NCBI GenBank assembly: GCA_913776245.1 | Contig: CAJYLO010000018.1 | Coordinates: 60,638-124,637, forward strand | DNA length: 64,000 nucleotides | Direction: 5' to 3' | Source of the DNA: an uncultured Chryseobacterium sp. | GTDB taxonomy: Bacteria > Bacteroidota > Bacteroidia > Flavobacteriales > Weeksellaceae | In this document: positions 1 through 10,230 of the stretch, piece by piece | How the letters are laid out: each line of letters opens with the position of its first letter | How positions within the stretch are numbered: position 1 is the stretch's first letter | Program-made: the position numbers and the translations under genes | The notes under the pieces: generated by a model | What the model was told of the DNA's origin: nothing | The model's input: the letters and a program-made list of their open reading frames with translations, nothing else | The model's database searches: none

Positions 1-1
1 T

Positions 2-3000
2 ATCAACTTCGAAAATACCGCAGCTTTTATCGCTCAGTATAAATTCCCATACACAAAGGTAACCTTTGCCCTGGGAAAAAGCAACGCGGGGACTTCTAGA
101 CAGTTTTCCCTTCAGTTCGGTACGGCTGGCGGCACTTTTACCAATCCTACGACGGTGAGAAACCCCATCAAACTGATGTACATTACGAAAAAAGCGGACA
201 CGGATTACTTTGTCGCCGGAACTACGCGGAAATATTCCATTGTTTTAGATAATATTGGTGCCACCTCAGAAAATGTTACATTATCAGATCCATTGCCAGC
301 AGGTCTTACCTATGTACCGGGCACAACGTCGGTGTCAGTTCCCGCAATCAGTGTTAATGAAAGTGTGGCGGATAATTTCAATTCAGTTTCTTATGCGAGA
401 AATAACGGCGCATCCTGGTGGAAGAATGAATGGGCAGAGATTGGTGAGACCACCGATCCGGCACAAGGGCAGATTACCGTGACTAACAATGCTCTCCGTT
501 TTGTGACCCTGCCGAATGGTCGTGGTATAGAAAGAACAGTCAATCTTTCCAAAGCATCTTCCGCAACATTGACATTCAACTACACGCAGACAGCGGCTAC
601 GGGATCTCTGGATGTTCAGGTTTCCCTCAATGGCGGTACGTACGTTTCGCTGGGCAATGTTTCCGGGTCTAACAGTGGAACATTTACGGCATCCATCGGT
701 TCCGCCTATTTTTCATCGGATACGCGGATAAGGCTTGTCAATTCCGCAAGTACATCATGGCAAACCAAGACCACAACGGTGGACGATCTGACTGTGAACT
801 ACACTCTGTCGCAGACTGCCCAAAACAAAAGTAATACTGCGGGAGGCGGACTTTCCGATGGTGTTCCGCCCAATATTCTCGTGAGTGGAGACAATCTTAC
901 ATTGCTACCCGGCGCCAAAGCAACAATCACATTTGACGTTGCCGTGGGATGTAATGCGCAGGGAACTATAGTCAATACAGCCACTGCCGCTACGCCGGGT
1001 TTGTATGAGAATACAATTTCTGCATCGCATACCGCTTATGTCAATCCTGTGAATGTAACCGGATCTGCAAGATGTGGTAACGGTACACTGAACCTTACAG
1101 CCACTGGAGCGCAAGGCAACCAGCAATACAGATGGTATACTGCCGCTACAGGTGGTAGCCCTGTAGCCACGGGAGCTACATACACCACACCATCTATCAC
1201 CAGCACCACAACATATTATGTCTCGTTCTACAATCCTGTTACAGGATGCGAATCTGGTCGTGCGCCAGTGGTTGCGACTGTATCATCAGCAGTACCTGTT
1301 TCCGGTTCGGGGACCATCAGCAGTACCACAGGCCTCAACGGAACATCAGGAGATTCCGGAATTACTCCAGTTACTGGTACAGCAGCAAGTACCGGAACCG
1401 GCAACAGCACGGCATGGACCGGTCTTGGTAATCTATCGTCCAACAATAACAGCTCTGCCACAGCCTCATCGATTGCTGCCAATGGAGGTACAACGAGATT
1501 TCTGGACATTCCATTTCCTACCATTACGCCTCCTGCGGGCTATACAACCAATGACATCACGGGCATCGTGGTGGGTGTGGGAAGAAATGCGAGTGCCACA
1601 AACAGCATCCGGGACAATGTGGTTCAGCTTCTGAAAAATGACGTTGCAATTGGTGACAATAAAGCAAACACAACAACTTTCTGGCCTGCAACTTATGGCT
1701 TAGTAACTTATGGCAACAGTACAGATCTTTGGGGAACCAGCTGGCAGCCGAATGATTTAGCAAACACTAAACTCAGAATTCAAGTCGTGAACGCAGCAAC
1801 AACTGCTCAGACTGCAAATATCGATTACGTGTATGTGAGAATTTACTTTGCTGCATTCGGTGATGATCAAAGCAGCGTAAGTTTCAAAATTTCTGGAGTA
1901 ACGGGAGCGACATCCTATAACTGGACAGCTCCTGCAGGCGCTACCATTACTTCCGGACAAGGTACAGATTCCATTTTGGTTAACTTTAATAACGCCGGAC
2001 AGAGCAACACTTACAATGTATGTGCAACACCAGTTAACAATTGTGGTAGTGGAACCCAGGTTTGCCGGCAAATTGCAATAACGAATAACGTTAACAACGA
2101 AATTTCGGGAATCGTGTATAATGATCCTAACGGATCCGTAGCACCACAAAAGGTAGATGGCACACCGATTTCTCAGGTTGCCGGGCAGCAGCTCTATGCG
2201 ATTCTCACACAGAGTGCCACCACAGGAACACCGGCCGCTAATCGTGCGATCTCCACGGTAACCATCGCACCGGACGGAAGTTATAAATTCTCATACCTGG
2301 CCAATACATCTGCAACCTTTTATAGAGTTTATATTAAAACCACACCTTATGGAGACGGTAGTGCAGTACCGGCCACTTCAGATTTGCCAGGCGGAGCTAC
2401 ATTCAACGGCGCCATAGACAATGATGCCACTAACTCTCTCACAGGCGGTAATTCTACACTAGGTTATTTGGATGTGACTGCTGGAAATAATACGAATAAT
2501 ACGAATGTTAATTTTGGAATTTTACTCAGTAATCCAGTAGCTAACGCGGATAGTGCCACCACGCTGGAAGATAATGCAGTCACCTTTAACATTCTAAGTA
2601 ATGACAGCGCAACTTCCGGAACTTTAAGTGCATCTACGGTAGATCTTGATCCCGCAACTCCGGGAAGACAGACGACTATTACCACAGCTAACGGAACCTG
2701 GACTGTTGATAATAATGGTAATGTGACTTTTACGCCTGTTGCAGACTTTTTTGGTAATGATTCCATCACCTATACTGTAGAAAACTCGTTAAGCTACAAA
2801 TCCAACATCGCAACAATTTCTGTGACTGTAACGCCTGTGAATGATGCTCCGTCTTTCGTAAAAGGCGCAGATCAGGTTAATATTCAGAATTCATCGCCTA
2901 CAACTTACACCGTTTCAAACTGGGCCACTGCCATCAGCAAAGGTCCTGCTAATGAGTCATTACAGACCGTAACGTTCCTGGTCACTAATAATAACAATTC

Positions 3001-3496
3001 ACTATTCTCGGTGCAGCCCACTATATCCTCACTTGGTCAGCTGCAATATACCGTAGCAGGCAACGCGTTAGGAACTGCAGTAGTCACAGTGAGAGTTCAG
3101 GATAGCGGCGGAACAGCCAATGGTGGAATAGACACGTCTCCTGCGCAGACATTTAACATTACAGTCAATTCGTCGCGCTGCTATAAGCCTGCAGTCTTAA
3201 ACAATGGCGTCACCATACCATCCCAGCATGGCATCACAGCACTCAACAGAGCAGGATCGGATAATGGTAACTGGCCGATGACGAGACAAAGTGCCTGGAC
3301 AGTTTTGGAATCCAAGGAAAAAGGTTTTGTTATCAATCGCGTCAGCACTACGGCGTCAGTCAGCAATATCCTTAATCCAGTGATCGGAATGATGGTTTAC
3401 GATGCAGAGGCGAAATGTCTTAAAATTTTCTCCATCAAATCCGGAGAATCTACTGCAGCCTGGCATTGTTTTGAAACTCAGGCCTGTCCGGATTAA
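2..3496 (+). CDS. Large secreted multi-domain surface protein, 5' end outside window
   Basis: The reading frame is open from base 2, so the gene starts left of the window; the GTG at 155 is internal. About 1164 residues are visible. In order I see a DUF11-like repeat (begins near 180) that is interrupted by a jelly-roll-like insert (about 360-830) and resumes near 890-1050; a CHU_C-type Ig-like domain (about 1060-1280, with RWY and TTYYVS); a second beta-sandwich (about 1440-1850); a PKD-like segment (1880-2060); and a cadherin-like/tandem-95 repeat (2540-2850, EDNAV and VTPVNDAP). It ends in a small module with a GMMVYDAE motif. This is a cell-surface or secreted adhesin-like architecture typical of Bacteroidota. 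No T9SS C-terminal sorting domain is obvious. The next gene ends with a related module, so the two probably work together. Substrate or partner is unknown. Confidence 0.8.
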   Translation: MNFENTAAFIAQYKFPYTKVTFALGKSNAGTSRQFSLQFGTAGGTFTNPTTVRNPIKLMYITKKADTDYFVAGTTRKYSIVLDNIGATSENVTLSDPLPAGLTYVPGTTSVSVPAISVNESVADNFNSVSYARNNGASWWKNEWAEIGETTDPAQGQITVTNNALRFVTLPNGRGIERTVNLSKASSATLTFNYTQTAATGSLDVQVSLNGGTYVSLGNVSGSNSGTFTASIGSAYFSSDTRIRLVNSASTSWQTKTTTVDDLTVNYTLSQTAQNKSNTAGGGLSDGVPPNILVSGDNLTLLPGAKATITFDVAVGCNAQGTIVNTATAATPGLYENTISASHTAYVNPVNVTGSARCGNGTLNLTATGAQGNQQYRWYTAATGGSPVATGATYTTPSITSTTTYYVSFYNPVTGCESGRAPVVATVSSAVPVSGSGTISSTTGLNGTSGDSGITPVTGTAASTGTGNSTAWTGLGNLSSNNNSSATASSIAANGGTTRFLDIPFPTITPPAGYTTNDITGIVVGVGRNASATNSIRDNVVQLLKNDVAIGDNKANTTTFWPATYGLVTYGNSTDLWGTSWQPNDLANTKLRIQVVNAATTAQTANIDYVYVRIYFAAFGDDQSSVSFKISGVTGATSYNWTAPAGATITSGQGTDSILVNFNNAGQSNTYNVCATPVNNCGSGTQVCRQIAITNNVNNEISGIVYNDPNGSVAPQKVDGTPISQVAGQQLYAILTQSATTGTPAANRAISTVTIAPDGSYKFSYLANTSATFYRVYIKTTPYGDGSAVPATSDLPGGATFNGAIDNDATNSLTGGNSTLGYLDVTAGNNTNNTNVNFGILLSNPVANADSATTLEDNAVTFNILSNDSATSGTLSASTVDLDPATPGRQTTITTANGTWTVDNNGNVTFTPVADFFGNDSITYTVENSLSYKSNIATISVTVTPVNDAPSFVKGADQVNIQNSSPTTYTVSNWATAISKGPANESLQTVTFLVTNNNNSLFSVQPTISSLGQLQYTVAGNALGTAVVTVRVQDSGGTANGGIDTSPAQTFNITVNSSRCYKPAVLNNGVTIPSQHGITALNRAGSDNGNWPMTRQSAWTVLESKEKGFVINRVSTTASVSNILNPVIGMMVYDAEAKCLKIFSIKSGESTAAWHCFETQACPD

Positions 3497-3561
3497 ATCT
3501 TTTCAGTGATGTTTTAATCATAATAAAACATTTATTATTCAATCAAAATAAATAAAATTTA

Positions 3562-4221
3562 ATGATTTACAAAAAATATATAATTATCCCATTTGTTGCA
3601 ATAGGATCTGCATTACACAGCCAGATAGCTATCGGCAAAAATGAAATATCCAGAATCCAGCCGGCCAACACCGTCACGAATCCAAGTATTTCTATGGAGT
3701 TTTACGATGGAGCGGACAATAAGAAAGGGCTCACTTTACCTTGGACATCTACAGTCAACAATCAACCTGTGACTTATAATGCGACTACCGGCGCCGGGTA
3801 CAGAGGGATGCAGGGAACCATCGAAAATGGAACTCTGATCTTTGACTTGTCGGATAAAAATATCAAGTACAGGAGAGACGGCGCGTGGTTTAATCTTACA
3901 GAAGTTACTTATCCCGTAACAGTAACACGTGCAGATAATACATCAGTTGTATTATCTTCAAATAATGCCGTAGACAGTTCGCTACAGGACAATAGACCGG
4001 AATCGGCGGGAGCAAAGATTGCTATAGGCAATAATTCCGGCACTGACACTACTAATGGCATTTTTGTTTTGACGGATTCCAACCGTGCGATGATTCTTCC
4101 AAAGGTAGCAAGTCCTCATCTTAACATTGTCAACCCGACAGCTGGCATGATGGTGTTTGATACCGTAAAGCAACAGCTGGCCGTATTCAACGGGACAGTC
4201 TGGAGTTTTTGGAAACCCTGA
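3562..4221 (+). CDS. Secreted protein of unknown function with C-terminal GMMVFDT module
   Basis: 219 residues with an N-terminal signal peptide (MIYKKYIIIPF then a hydrophobic stretch ending near LHSQ). I do not recognise a catalytic family. The C-terminus has NPTAGMMVFDT followed by VWSFWK, the same kind of end module as the preceding large surface protein (GMMVYDAE then AAWHCF). The 65-base spacing and shared orientation suggest one transcription unit, closed by the strong hairpin directly after the stop. The middle part (STVNNQPVTYNATTGAGYRG) looks like beta-rich surface-protein sequence. Likely exported along with the large protein; role unknown. Confidence 0.75.
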   Translation: MIYKKYIIIPFVAIGSALHSQIAIGKNEISRIQPANTVTNPSISMEFYDGADNKKGLTLPWTSTVNNQPVTYNATTGAGYRGMQGTIENGTLIFDLSDKNIKYRRDGAWFNLTEVTYPVTVTRADNTSVVLSSNNAVDSSLQDNRPESAGAKIAIGNNSGTDTTNGIFVLTDSNRAMILPKVASPHLNIVNPTAGMMVFDTVKQQLAVFNGTVWSFWKP

Positions 4222-4236
4222 AGAAAGATGCTTCTC

Positions 4237-4270
4237 AACAAGCCGGAAAATGATTTCCGGCTTGTTTCTT
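4237..4270 (+). terminator. Rho-independent terminator
   Basis: A perfect 13-bp stem (AACAAGCCGGAAA, 4237-4249) with an ATGA loop and its complement at 4254-4266, followed by a short T-rich run. It closes the transcript of the two surface-protein genes. Confidence 0.8.
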
Positions 4271-5149
4271 TACTGACAGTCTGATTTTGATGAAATTATT
4301 TCTTACGGGATGCTCTTAACTTATCTATGAATGAAGAGATTAAGATCGAGCGAAAACTATCCGTCTTTATTGCTATGATCCATTTTGAGAAAAAAAAAAA
4401 TTTTTATAGCCTTGATTAAAGTCGATTTACTTTGAAACTACGAGAGATCATTTCGTGGTGCGATCATTATAAAATTGATATTATAACGGGCATTTTCTGT
4501 TACGATAAAAGTCGGTAGAAATTTAAGTGACAAAAAAGAATAAAAAGAATAATTGATAGAATTATGAATAATGTCTAGTTGTCGTCGATGCCTATCATTC
4601 CTGGATTTTTGCAAAATGATAGTTTCCAGCATTTTCGTTTTGAAGAACTTAAAAATTTAATTATCTGTAATTTTTGAGATGTAATTTTTTGGTAGTGAAA
4701 TATGAATGATCTGGTAACGATCATTTTCTAGAAACGTATTTTTTTCTCCTTTCATTTGATGGTCATCATTACTACTATCACCTGATATCTGCCCATTTCT
4801 CCCGAGTGGACTTGTTATAAGATAAAATCTATAATTTCCTTAATGTAAATATTTTTACGAAATAAAGGTAAAACAGATTTTTATTCTGCAGTGATGAGAT
4901 ATGCTTTTCTCTTTATACTGACAAAAACAAGATCAAATGTTGGGTATAAATCCTAAAAAATCATAATTTAAAAGTGTACTCCAACGCAGAAGTATGTCTG
5001 TATTTAAATTTTGTGACTCGACATTTTCCATACCATTTACAGTGCAATTTAAAAAATACAGATGCGGGATATTTCTATCCCGCACTGCAACTAATTGATT
5101 AATAAGTTTTCCGATGTGGATATTTTTAAAATCCACTGATCAATTATAA
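4271..5149. other. Intergenic stretch without a supported gene
   Basis: About 880 AT-rich bases. Short frames exist on the minus strand (4438-4632 and 4933-5136), but they have no signal peptide, no recognisable domain and no good start context. I see no RNA gene or repeat here. A decayed gene is possible but cannot be supported. Confidence 0.4.
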
Positions 5150-6961
5150 TTATTTGGTATTAATTCCATTAGACTCTGCCTGCTTTATTGCCCAGGCCAG
5201 GATATTTGCAAAAACTATTGAATTTTGAACCTGCATACTTCCCGCTGCACGTCCATTGCCTGCAAATCCATAAGCCGTCTTTTCAACCGGGAAATAGCCC
5301 CCTGAACTCGGAGCTACAAATGGCTCAATTGTATTGCTAGGGTACTGATTCCCGTTGGCATTCTCGTTGCTTAGAAAACCACCATCACCAAACCACACCA
5401 GGTTTAAGTCGCTGTGCCGAAATGCTGTTATACCTGAATAGGTTGTACTGCTATTGATAGGTTGAGCATAGCTTAGCGGAATAATTCCTGAAATACTGGA
5501 GGTTATGGCTATGGTTGTTGAAGCATCTTCTCCCCAGTTCTTACCTCTTGCATCGCCAAATGGACCATTAAGAACCGGGTCATTTGCATTTGCAAGCGGA
5601 TATACTGCTCCAGCACCACCACCTACATATCCAACAGTCAAGGCAGGATTAGAAAATACAGCTCTGAGAAAATTGCGGGAAACTCCGTCGTCAATTCTAT
5701 CCTGAAAGGCAATCACTACACCTTTTTTGTTTAGATAATCCACTAAATACCCTGACTGTGTAACGTTTAAAGATGCATTATCATATCCTATGATCACGAT
5801 GTCCGGCTTATTATTAAGAGCTGCCAGTAAAGCAGCATCGCTAGCAGGATTTGGACCCAGTGATATATGCGTGTATCCTTCTGCCTTAACAATGCTGGAT
5901 GCTGAGGTTCCGAAATTTTTAGGTGAATCCATCAAACTTCTTGAAGGACCTGTAAACGCGCTATATCCATAATCAGTTTCATTGCCGATATGTAAAATCT
6001 TTTTAGAAGGAATAACAACAATCACATTGACGTTACAACTTGTCGAAACACCTCCCTGACTATCCGAAGTTATTGTTAATGTTTTCGTGGATGTAGAGTT
6101 AGGTGTTCCTGTTCCATTCAAAGTAATATTCTGATTACCCGTTGCTGTAAAGGTCCCTGAACCATTAAATGAAATTCCATCTACTGTGTTGCTCGTTACG
6201 GTATAACTTCCTAATGATGTGACATTCACTGGTAGGGTTATGGTATTACTACCTGTAAGCGCCGTACCGACTTTGTAAACGCCATTTACTATTGCAGAGC
6301 CACAACTCATCGTGTAGCCGCCTGCCGCTGATAAAACAGTTACTGTTCTCACTGGTGTACAGGTAACATCGATCCCATTCGCATTAATTGCGAGATTATC
6401 TGTCTGTACTGCTACAGGCTTACCCTGACCCGTAGCCTGTATAGTGTAAGAACCTGTATTAAAGAAAGTGCCTGATGCAAAGAAACTGTAACCATTGGTT
6501 GTTGTTGCAAGAAATGTATATTCTCCTGCCTTGGTTACGGTTACGGGAATAGAAAGGTAATTGGATGTCATAAGCTCTCTTCCCTGAACATAAGTTCCTT
6601 TTACCTGAATTGCAGCACAGTCAAAGGTAAATTGAGATTTTCCCAACTTTCCGCAAAGGCTTTTCCATTCCCGATCGGCATTATTCCAGTAATTATAGCA
6701 GTCTTCCGTTGTATTGTAAATAAGCAGACTGTTTTGTAAAACGCCCATATTGGGGGTAAGCTGTGTGTCACGCTGCGCTTTTGTATAGCGTTGGATTAAG
6801 ATCCCACTGTATTTATCAGGATTAGCACTTGCAGGATCCATTCTTTCAGAAACGTGAAGTCCCGCGTAGGCGGTAGGTTTATCTGTGTTTATGCCCACTT
6901 GTCCAAATAGATTTATGTTGATCATCAACATCATTATGAACAATTTATATATGTTTTTCAT
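5150..6961 (-). CDS. Secreted surface protein with repeated beta domains, unknown function
   Basis: 603 residues starting with a signal peptide (MKNIYKLFIMMLMI, cleavage near LFGQ). After an NTDKPTAYAGLHVSE segment there is a module with SLLIYNTTEDCYNYW and WKSLCG, a variant of the GMMVYD/W..CF module at the ends of the two proteins at 2-4221. Then come two similar beta-sandwich repeats (about residues 110-195 and 200-315; both have a 'NGVYVQG/VYKVGTAL' start and 'SGTF...TGSYTI' end) and a C-terminal domain of about 280 residues (IPSKKILHIGNETDYGYSAF onwards). That last domain, with PDIVIIGYDN and LVWFGDGGFL, resembles a Rossmann/ThuA-like fold; this is only an impression. Start is ATG with a normal signal sequence. 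Function unknown. Confidence 0.75.
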   Translation of the reverse strand: MKNIYKLFIMMLMININLFGQVGINTDKPTAYAGLHVSERMDPASANPDKYSGILIQRYTKAQRDTQLTPNMGVLQNSLLIYNTTEDCYNYWNNADREWKSLCGKLGKSQFTFDCAAIQVKGTYVQGRELMTSNYLSIPVTVTKAGEYTFLATTTNGYSFFASGTFFNTGSYTIQATGQGKPVAVQTDNLAINANGIDVTCTPVRTVTVLSAAGGYTMSCGSAIVNGVYKVGTALTGSNTITLPVNVTSLGSYTVTSNTVDGISFNGSGTFTATGNQNITLNGTGTPNSTSTKTLTITSDSQGGVSTSCNVNVIVVIPSKKILHIGNETDYGYSAFTGPSRSLMDSPKNFGTSASSIVKAEGYTHISLGPNPASDAALLAALNNKPDIVIIGYDNASLNVTQSGYLVDYLNKKGVVIAFQDRIDDGVSRNFLRAVFSNPALTVGYVGGGAGAVYPLANANDPVLNGPFGDARGKNWGEDASTTIAITSSISGIIPLSYAQPINSSTTYSGITAFRHSDLNLVWFGDGGFLSNENANGNQYPSNTIEPFVAPSSGGYFPVEKTAYGFAGNGRAAGSMQVQNSIVFANILAWAIKQAESNGINTK

Positions 6962-7009
6962 TTGTATCCTTAATTTGTATTAACTTATAATTTTAATGTG
7001 CTCTGAAAC

Positions 7010-7711
7010 TCAAAGCAAGAGTGTGTTAGTAGTGGTAATTGGCGGAGGGCGTATACTATAGATTTTCGCTACAGAAATGGGTATTTGAAAATTATGCGTT
7101 CTTCCTGCCAGAGCATTAATTCCAAATCCAGCCACAAGATGGAGATATTCCGCCTTTAAAACAGCTGATAGTTCGTTACAATGATCATTATTTAAGATCA
7201 CAGCAATAGAAATTTGGTTAGAATGATTAAAAAATAATCGTTCATTATTGCTTTTCTTAAAATTTATTGATGGATCAAGTTGTTTGGTTTTAGTTTTTAG
7301 GGCAAATTTTTCTTTTTTTAACTTTAAAGATTTATGTTTCTTTTGAGAAGGTTTACTATTTGAGGCGGTTAAAGATTTCAGTGAACTAATATGCTTGCTA
7401 AATCCTGTCACTATTGTACCTTCCGCTATATATATACATGCAGAAAGGCTGGAATCCGTTAATTTTTGATTTGGATTCACAGATATTTTTTTTAAATGTC
7501 TATTCTTATTTTCCTTATTAAAAACCTGAGATCTAAATGGCGAAGAAATTAAGCACAAGATCACTAGGTGATATGTGGTAATTTTCCTGAAAGTGAATAA
7601 GTTAGATCTATTTTGGTAACTTCGGGAAGGATCTAAAGAAAGCACTTTCTCAATCTCCTTAACTGGAAAGAGATAGAAAAAAAGACGTAACTTAAAAAGA
7701 GCACTATTCAC
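7010..7711 (-). CDS. Small exported protein with C-terminal RPPP motif, probable start loss
   Basis: The frame opens with GTG at 7711, but the first 41 residues look non-coding. A typical signal peptide (KITTYHLVILCLISSPFRSQ) begins at residue 43, directly after an AGG codon at 7586-7588. AGG in place of ATG would make a perfect start, so the start codon may have been lost and the gene may be silent, or translation may begin at another codon. The body has IYIAEGTIVTGF, a lysine-rich middle and an end with SIRPPP, a pattern I associate with short uncharacterised exported proteins of Chryseobacterium relatives. It lies 48 bases upstream of the 603-residue surface-protein gene on the same strand. 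Function unknown. Confidence 0.5.
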   Translation of the reverse strand: MNSALFKLRLFFYLFPVKEIEKVLSLDPSRSYQNRSNLFTFRKITTYHLVILCLISSPFRSQVFNKENKNRHLKKISVNPNQKLTDSSLSACIYIAEGTIVTGFSKHISSLKSLTASNSKPSQKKHKSLKLKKEKFALKTKTKQLDPSINFKKSNNERLFFNHSNQISIAVILNNDHCNELSAVLKAEYLHLVAGFGINALAGRTHNFQIPISVAKIYSIRPPPITTTNTLLL

Positions 7712-8760
7712 TCGTTAAAAATTTGGATTAGCAGTCCCACTTTGGTATAGAATTACAATAGCCGTACTGATTGTATAGACGATAAGATGGTATGAAATGA
7801 AAATCAATTACGGACACAGTTAATTCTTTTTTATATTGCTGGTGTCAGTTTTCAAAGAATTTTTAGAATTGCATCTAGTGCCATCCCGCCAATGTTCAAC
7901 CTAAGCGATATCATTCAATTATCAATCACTTTCTGATTCAAAACTATTTTAGTTAAATATTTCATAAGGTTTATCTTGCCATACGCCCAGGCCTTTTTCT
8001 ATATGTCCTTTAATTTTACCGTAAGTAGTCGAAATCGTTGTGTCTATATTCATCATTTGTGCTTATAGAATTTTTTTAAAAATTATTACAGTGCTCAAAT
8101 TTATCAGCTAAATTGATCTGAGTGCTAAAATTACTTCTACCAATTTCTAATGTTAATCTCCGTTTGTATCCACTTATTGATAATCAATCTATTAAAATGA
8201 TTTTATCAATAATTTTACTATATAGTGCAACTCAAGATAAAGGGTTAATAACAAAAAAAAGATGCTATTTTCTGAGCTGCGAATTAGAAAGAGAATCTAC
8301 TTTCACAGCTATAGCACTTTATAAATATTTTATTTTTGAAATGAACACAAAATTCCCGATAGCCAGCAATATTACCCATCAAGTAATGGCCCGCTCTGGT
8401 ATTGGCAATAGTGCCAGCGCCATAAAGCCACCGGGAAAATGAATAATTGGTTTGAGTATTAAATTTTACTTGAAATGTTCCTGGGCCCTCATAATTATTA
8501 GCATCCGATCTCTATCTAATTAACGTAAGGGTCTGTTTTTGTGAAGGTGAAAACGCTTTCAGATAGCTTAGAAAGCATTCTTTGTAGAGTTGCAAAAGAA
8601 CCATTGAGCTCTCAATCACTCATGGGATTTGATGTATTGATTGCAACATGCGCTAAAGTAATTATTCCTATACTTAATCGTATCTGCTAGTAGTTATCTG
8701 CATTTTCTTCCACGTATTGAAAATCAAAGTATTATAATCAGTATCAGTTCTTAAGTAGCC
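7712..8760. other. Long intergenic region with decayed frames
   Basis: No intact gene is visible in over 1 kb. Apart from the esterase-like remnant at 7949-8056, two open stretches look protein-like without a full gene: minus-strand codons at 8284-8511 (reading NNYEGPGTFQVKFNTQTNY, then SRWLYGAGTIANTRAG), bounded upstream by a stop and lacking a start; and plus-strand codons at 8529-8690 (VKVKTLSDSLESILCRVAKE), also after a stop. This looks like a graveyard of broken genes. Confidence 0.4.
7949..8056 (-). pseudogene. N-terminal remnant resembling a type-B carboxylesterase
   Basis: A 35-codon frame starting with two ATG codons reads TTISTTYGKIKGHIEKG then VWQDKPYEIF and stops. The pattern T.YGK+.G...G+.V...PY matches the conserved N-terminus of type-B carboxylesterases (para-nitrobenzyl esterase family), which normally run about 500 residues. 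The rest is absent. Assigned from memory of the family pattern over a very short stretch, so weak. Confidence 0.3.
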
Positions 8761-10230
8761 TTAAATATGATCAATCCAGACATAGAGATTGGTATCTGAA
8801 GAGAGGTTTAGTTTTTTCCTCAGTCTAGATTTACGGTTATCCACTGATGAAATTGTATTTTTTTTATACGTTGCTATTTCTTTGGTCTGAAGATTTAATT
8901 TTAAATAAGCACATAATTCCAGATCTGAAACCGATAATTCACTATTAATCTCAAGTAATTTACTTTGAAAATCAGGAAAAACTTGCTTAAAGACTATGTA
9001 AAATGATTTTTCATCGTTTCTTGCTAGATCCAATAGTTGCTGTATTTTCTCAGTATGTGGCAGGACATCACTAATCGGAATTGCAGCGCCTTCCAGGATA
9101 GGGCGGATGTTTCGCTTTTTTGCTCTGTTCAGGAAATAATAAATTGCCGACGCACAACTAAATAAGATGATTGCAGACTTGAAAAAAGGGAAAGACTGAG
9201 CACCTTCTAGTGATGACAGTTCAATTTTTCCTGCCATTGGTGTTGCTTCCCGGTAGCTTTTGTCAATTTCATATTTTATTCTCTTGCTGACATCAGAAAA
9301 ATTTCTGGCCTCAGCAGGCATTTTCATCTCCGAATATAATTCAGCAAGAGCATCTGCAATGAGGTACTTCCGTTCTGGGGTATCATACAGTTCGGTAAGG
9401 TATAGGCATTTTTTATAAAGTTCCAATGTCTTGCTGAGCCTGTTTTCTACTCTTGAATTGTAGATTAACATCCCTTGGAATCGGTAAAGTCCGATCATAA
9501 ATCTTTTATCGCTGAGTCCCGATAGTAAAACTTCTGCTTCCTCCAGATATTTTTTAGCTTCATCAAAACGCAGATTCCCTACCAGTACCGATCCGGTGAT
9601 ACGCGCTCTTTCGCCTAGCCAGCGTGGTCTTTCAGAGTTTTTGGGACTTATCATTTTTGCTTCAGCGTATGCTTTCTTTACATAATACAAGATGGAGTCT
9701 TTTATGGGTGTATTTTCCGCTTGACCAATGCTAGGATTGCTGGCTTCAAAAATCTTTGCCATAGCCCCATAATATTGCAATCTTAAAATGTGTCTTTGAT
9801 CCTTGTCCTTTATTTTGGAGGAGAGCTTAAAAGTTGTTGCATAAGAGTTTTTTGCCTTTTCAAAAAATCCGGTACTAAAAAATGCATCTCCCAAGTAAAT
9901 GTAAAGAAGTCCAAGTCTATAATCGTCACTCTGTTTGCGGGCAAGAGAGATTCCTTTCTCAATCCTTTGCAGGACATTTATAGTTTCATTATTTTCATTG
10001 TATACTCTTATGACTGTTGTCAATGATCGAAGTGCAGTTTCATCATCACCCTTATCGACCGATTCTCTATAAATATCATTACACGTCTGTATAAGTAAAA
10101 GCTCATTCTTTTTAGTAAAGTTCGTATCAGAATATACAACATTGTAAAGACTGTCTGTGTTTTTTACAGAGCTCTGTGCATGCCAAATAGAATTAAAAAA
10201 TAAAAATAATATACAGAGATTGTACTTCAT
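8761..10230 (-). CDS. Membrane-anchored TPR protein with C-terminal LuxR-like HTH
   Basis: 489 residues. A signal peptide (MKYNLCILFLFFNS) leads into TPR-like helices of about 330 residues, then one transmembrane segment (SAIILFSCASAIYYFLN, about residues 350-367), and a cytoplasmic tail ending in a helix-turn-helix. In the tail LSVSDLELCAYLKLNLQTKE and SSVDNRKSRLRKKL have the spacing of a LuxR/GerE-type DNA-binding helix pair. This architecture (periplasmic TPR, one TM, HTH) is common in Flavobacteriia as a one-component regulator. Regulated genes are unknown; it lies near the two-component system and the surface proteins. A typical ATG start. Confidence 0.75.
   Translation of the reverse strand: MKYNLCILFLFFNSIWHAQSSVKNTDSLYNVVYSDTNFTKKNELLLIQTCNDIYRESVDKGDDETALRSLTTVIRVYNENNETINVLQRIEKGISLARKQSDDYRLGLLYIYLGDAFFSTGFFEKAKNSYATTFKLSSKIKDKDQRHILRLQYYGAMAKIFEASNPSIGQAENTPIKDSILYYVKKAYAEAKMISPKNSERPRWLGERARITGSVLVGNLRFDEAKKYLEEAEVLLSGLSDKRFMIGLYRFQGMLIYNSRVENRLSKTLELYKKCLYLTELYDTPERKYLIADALAELYSEMKMPAEARNFSDVSKRIKYEIDKSYREATPMAGKIELSSLEGAQSFPFFKSAIILFSCASAIYYFLNRAKKRNIRPILEGAAIPISDVLPHTEKIQQLLDLARNDEKSFYIVFKQVFPDFQSKLLEINSELSVSDLELCAYLKLNLQTKEIATYKKNTISSVDNRKSRLRKKLNLSSDTNLYVWIDHI

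Noticed and set aside
4933..5136. Minus-strand frame of 67 codons after the surface protein
   Set aside because: No motif and no clear start; the alternate frame also reads like barrel strands, so neither can be supported.
8122..8442. Plus-strand frame of 106 codons
   Set aside because: Its last third is antisense to a more protein-like minus-strand stretch, and it has no signal, domain or start context.
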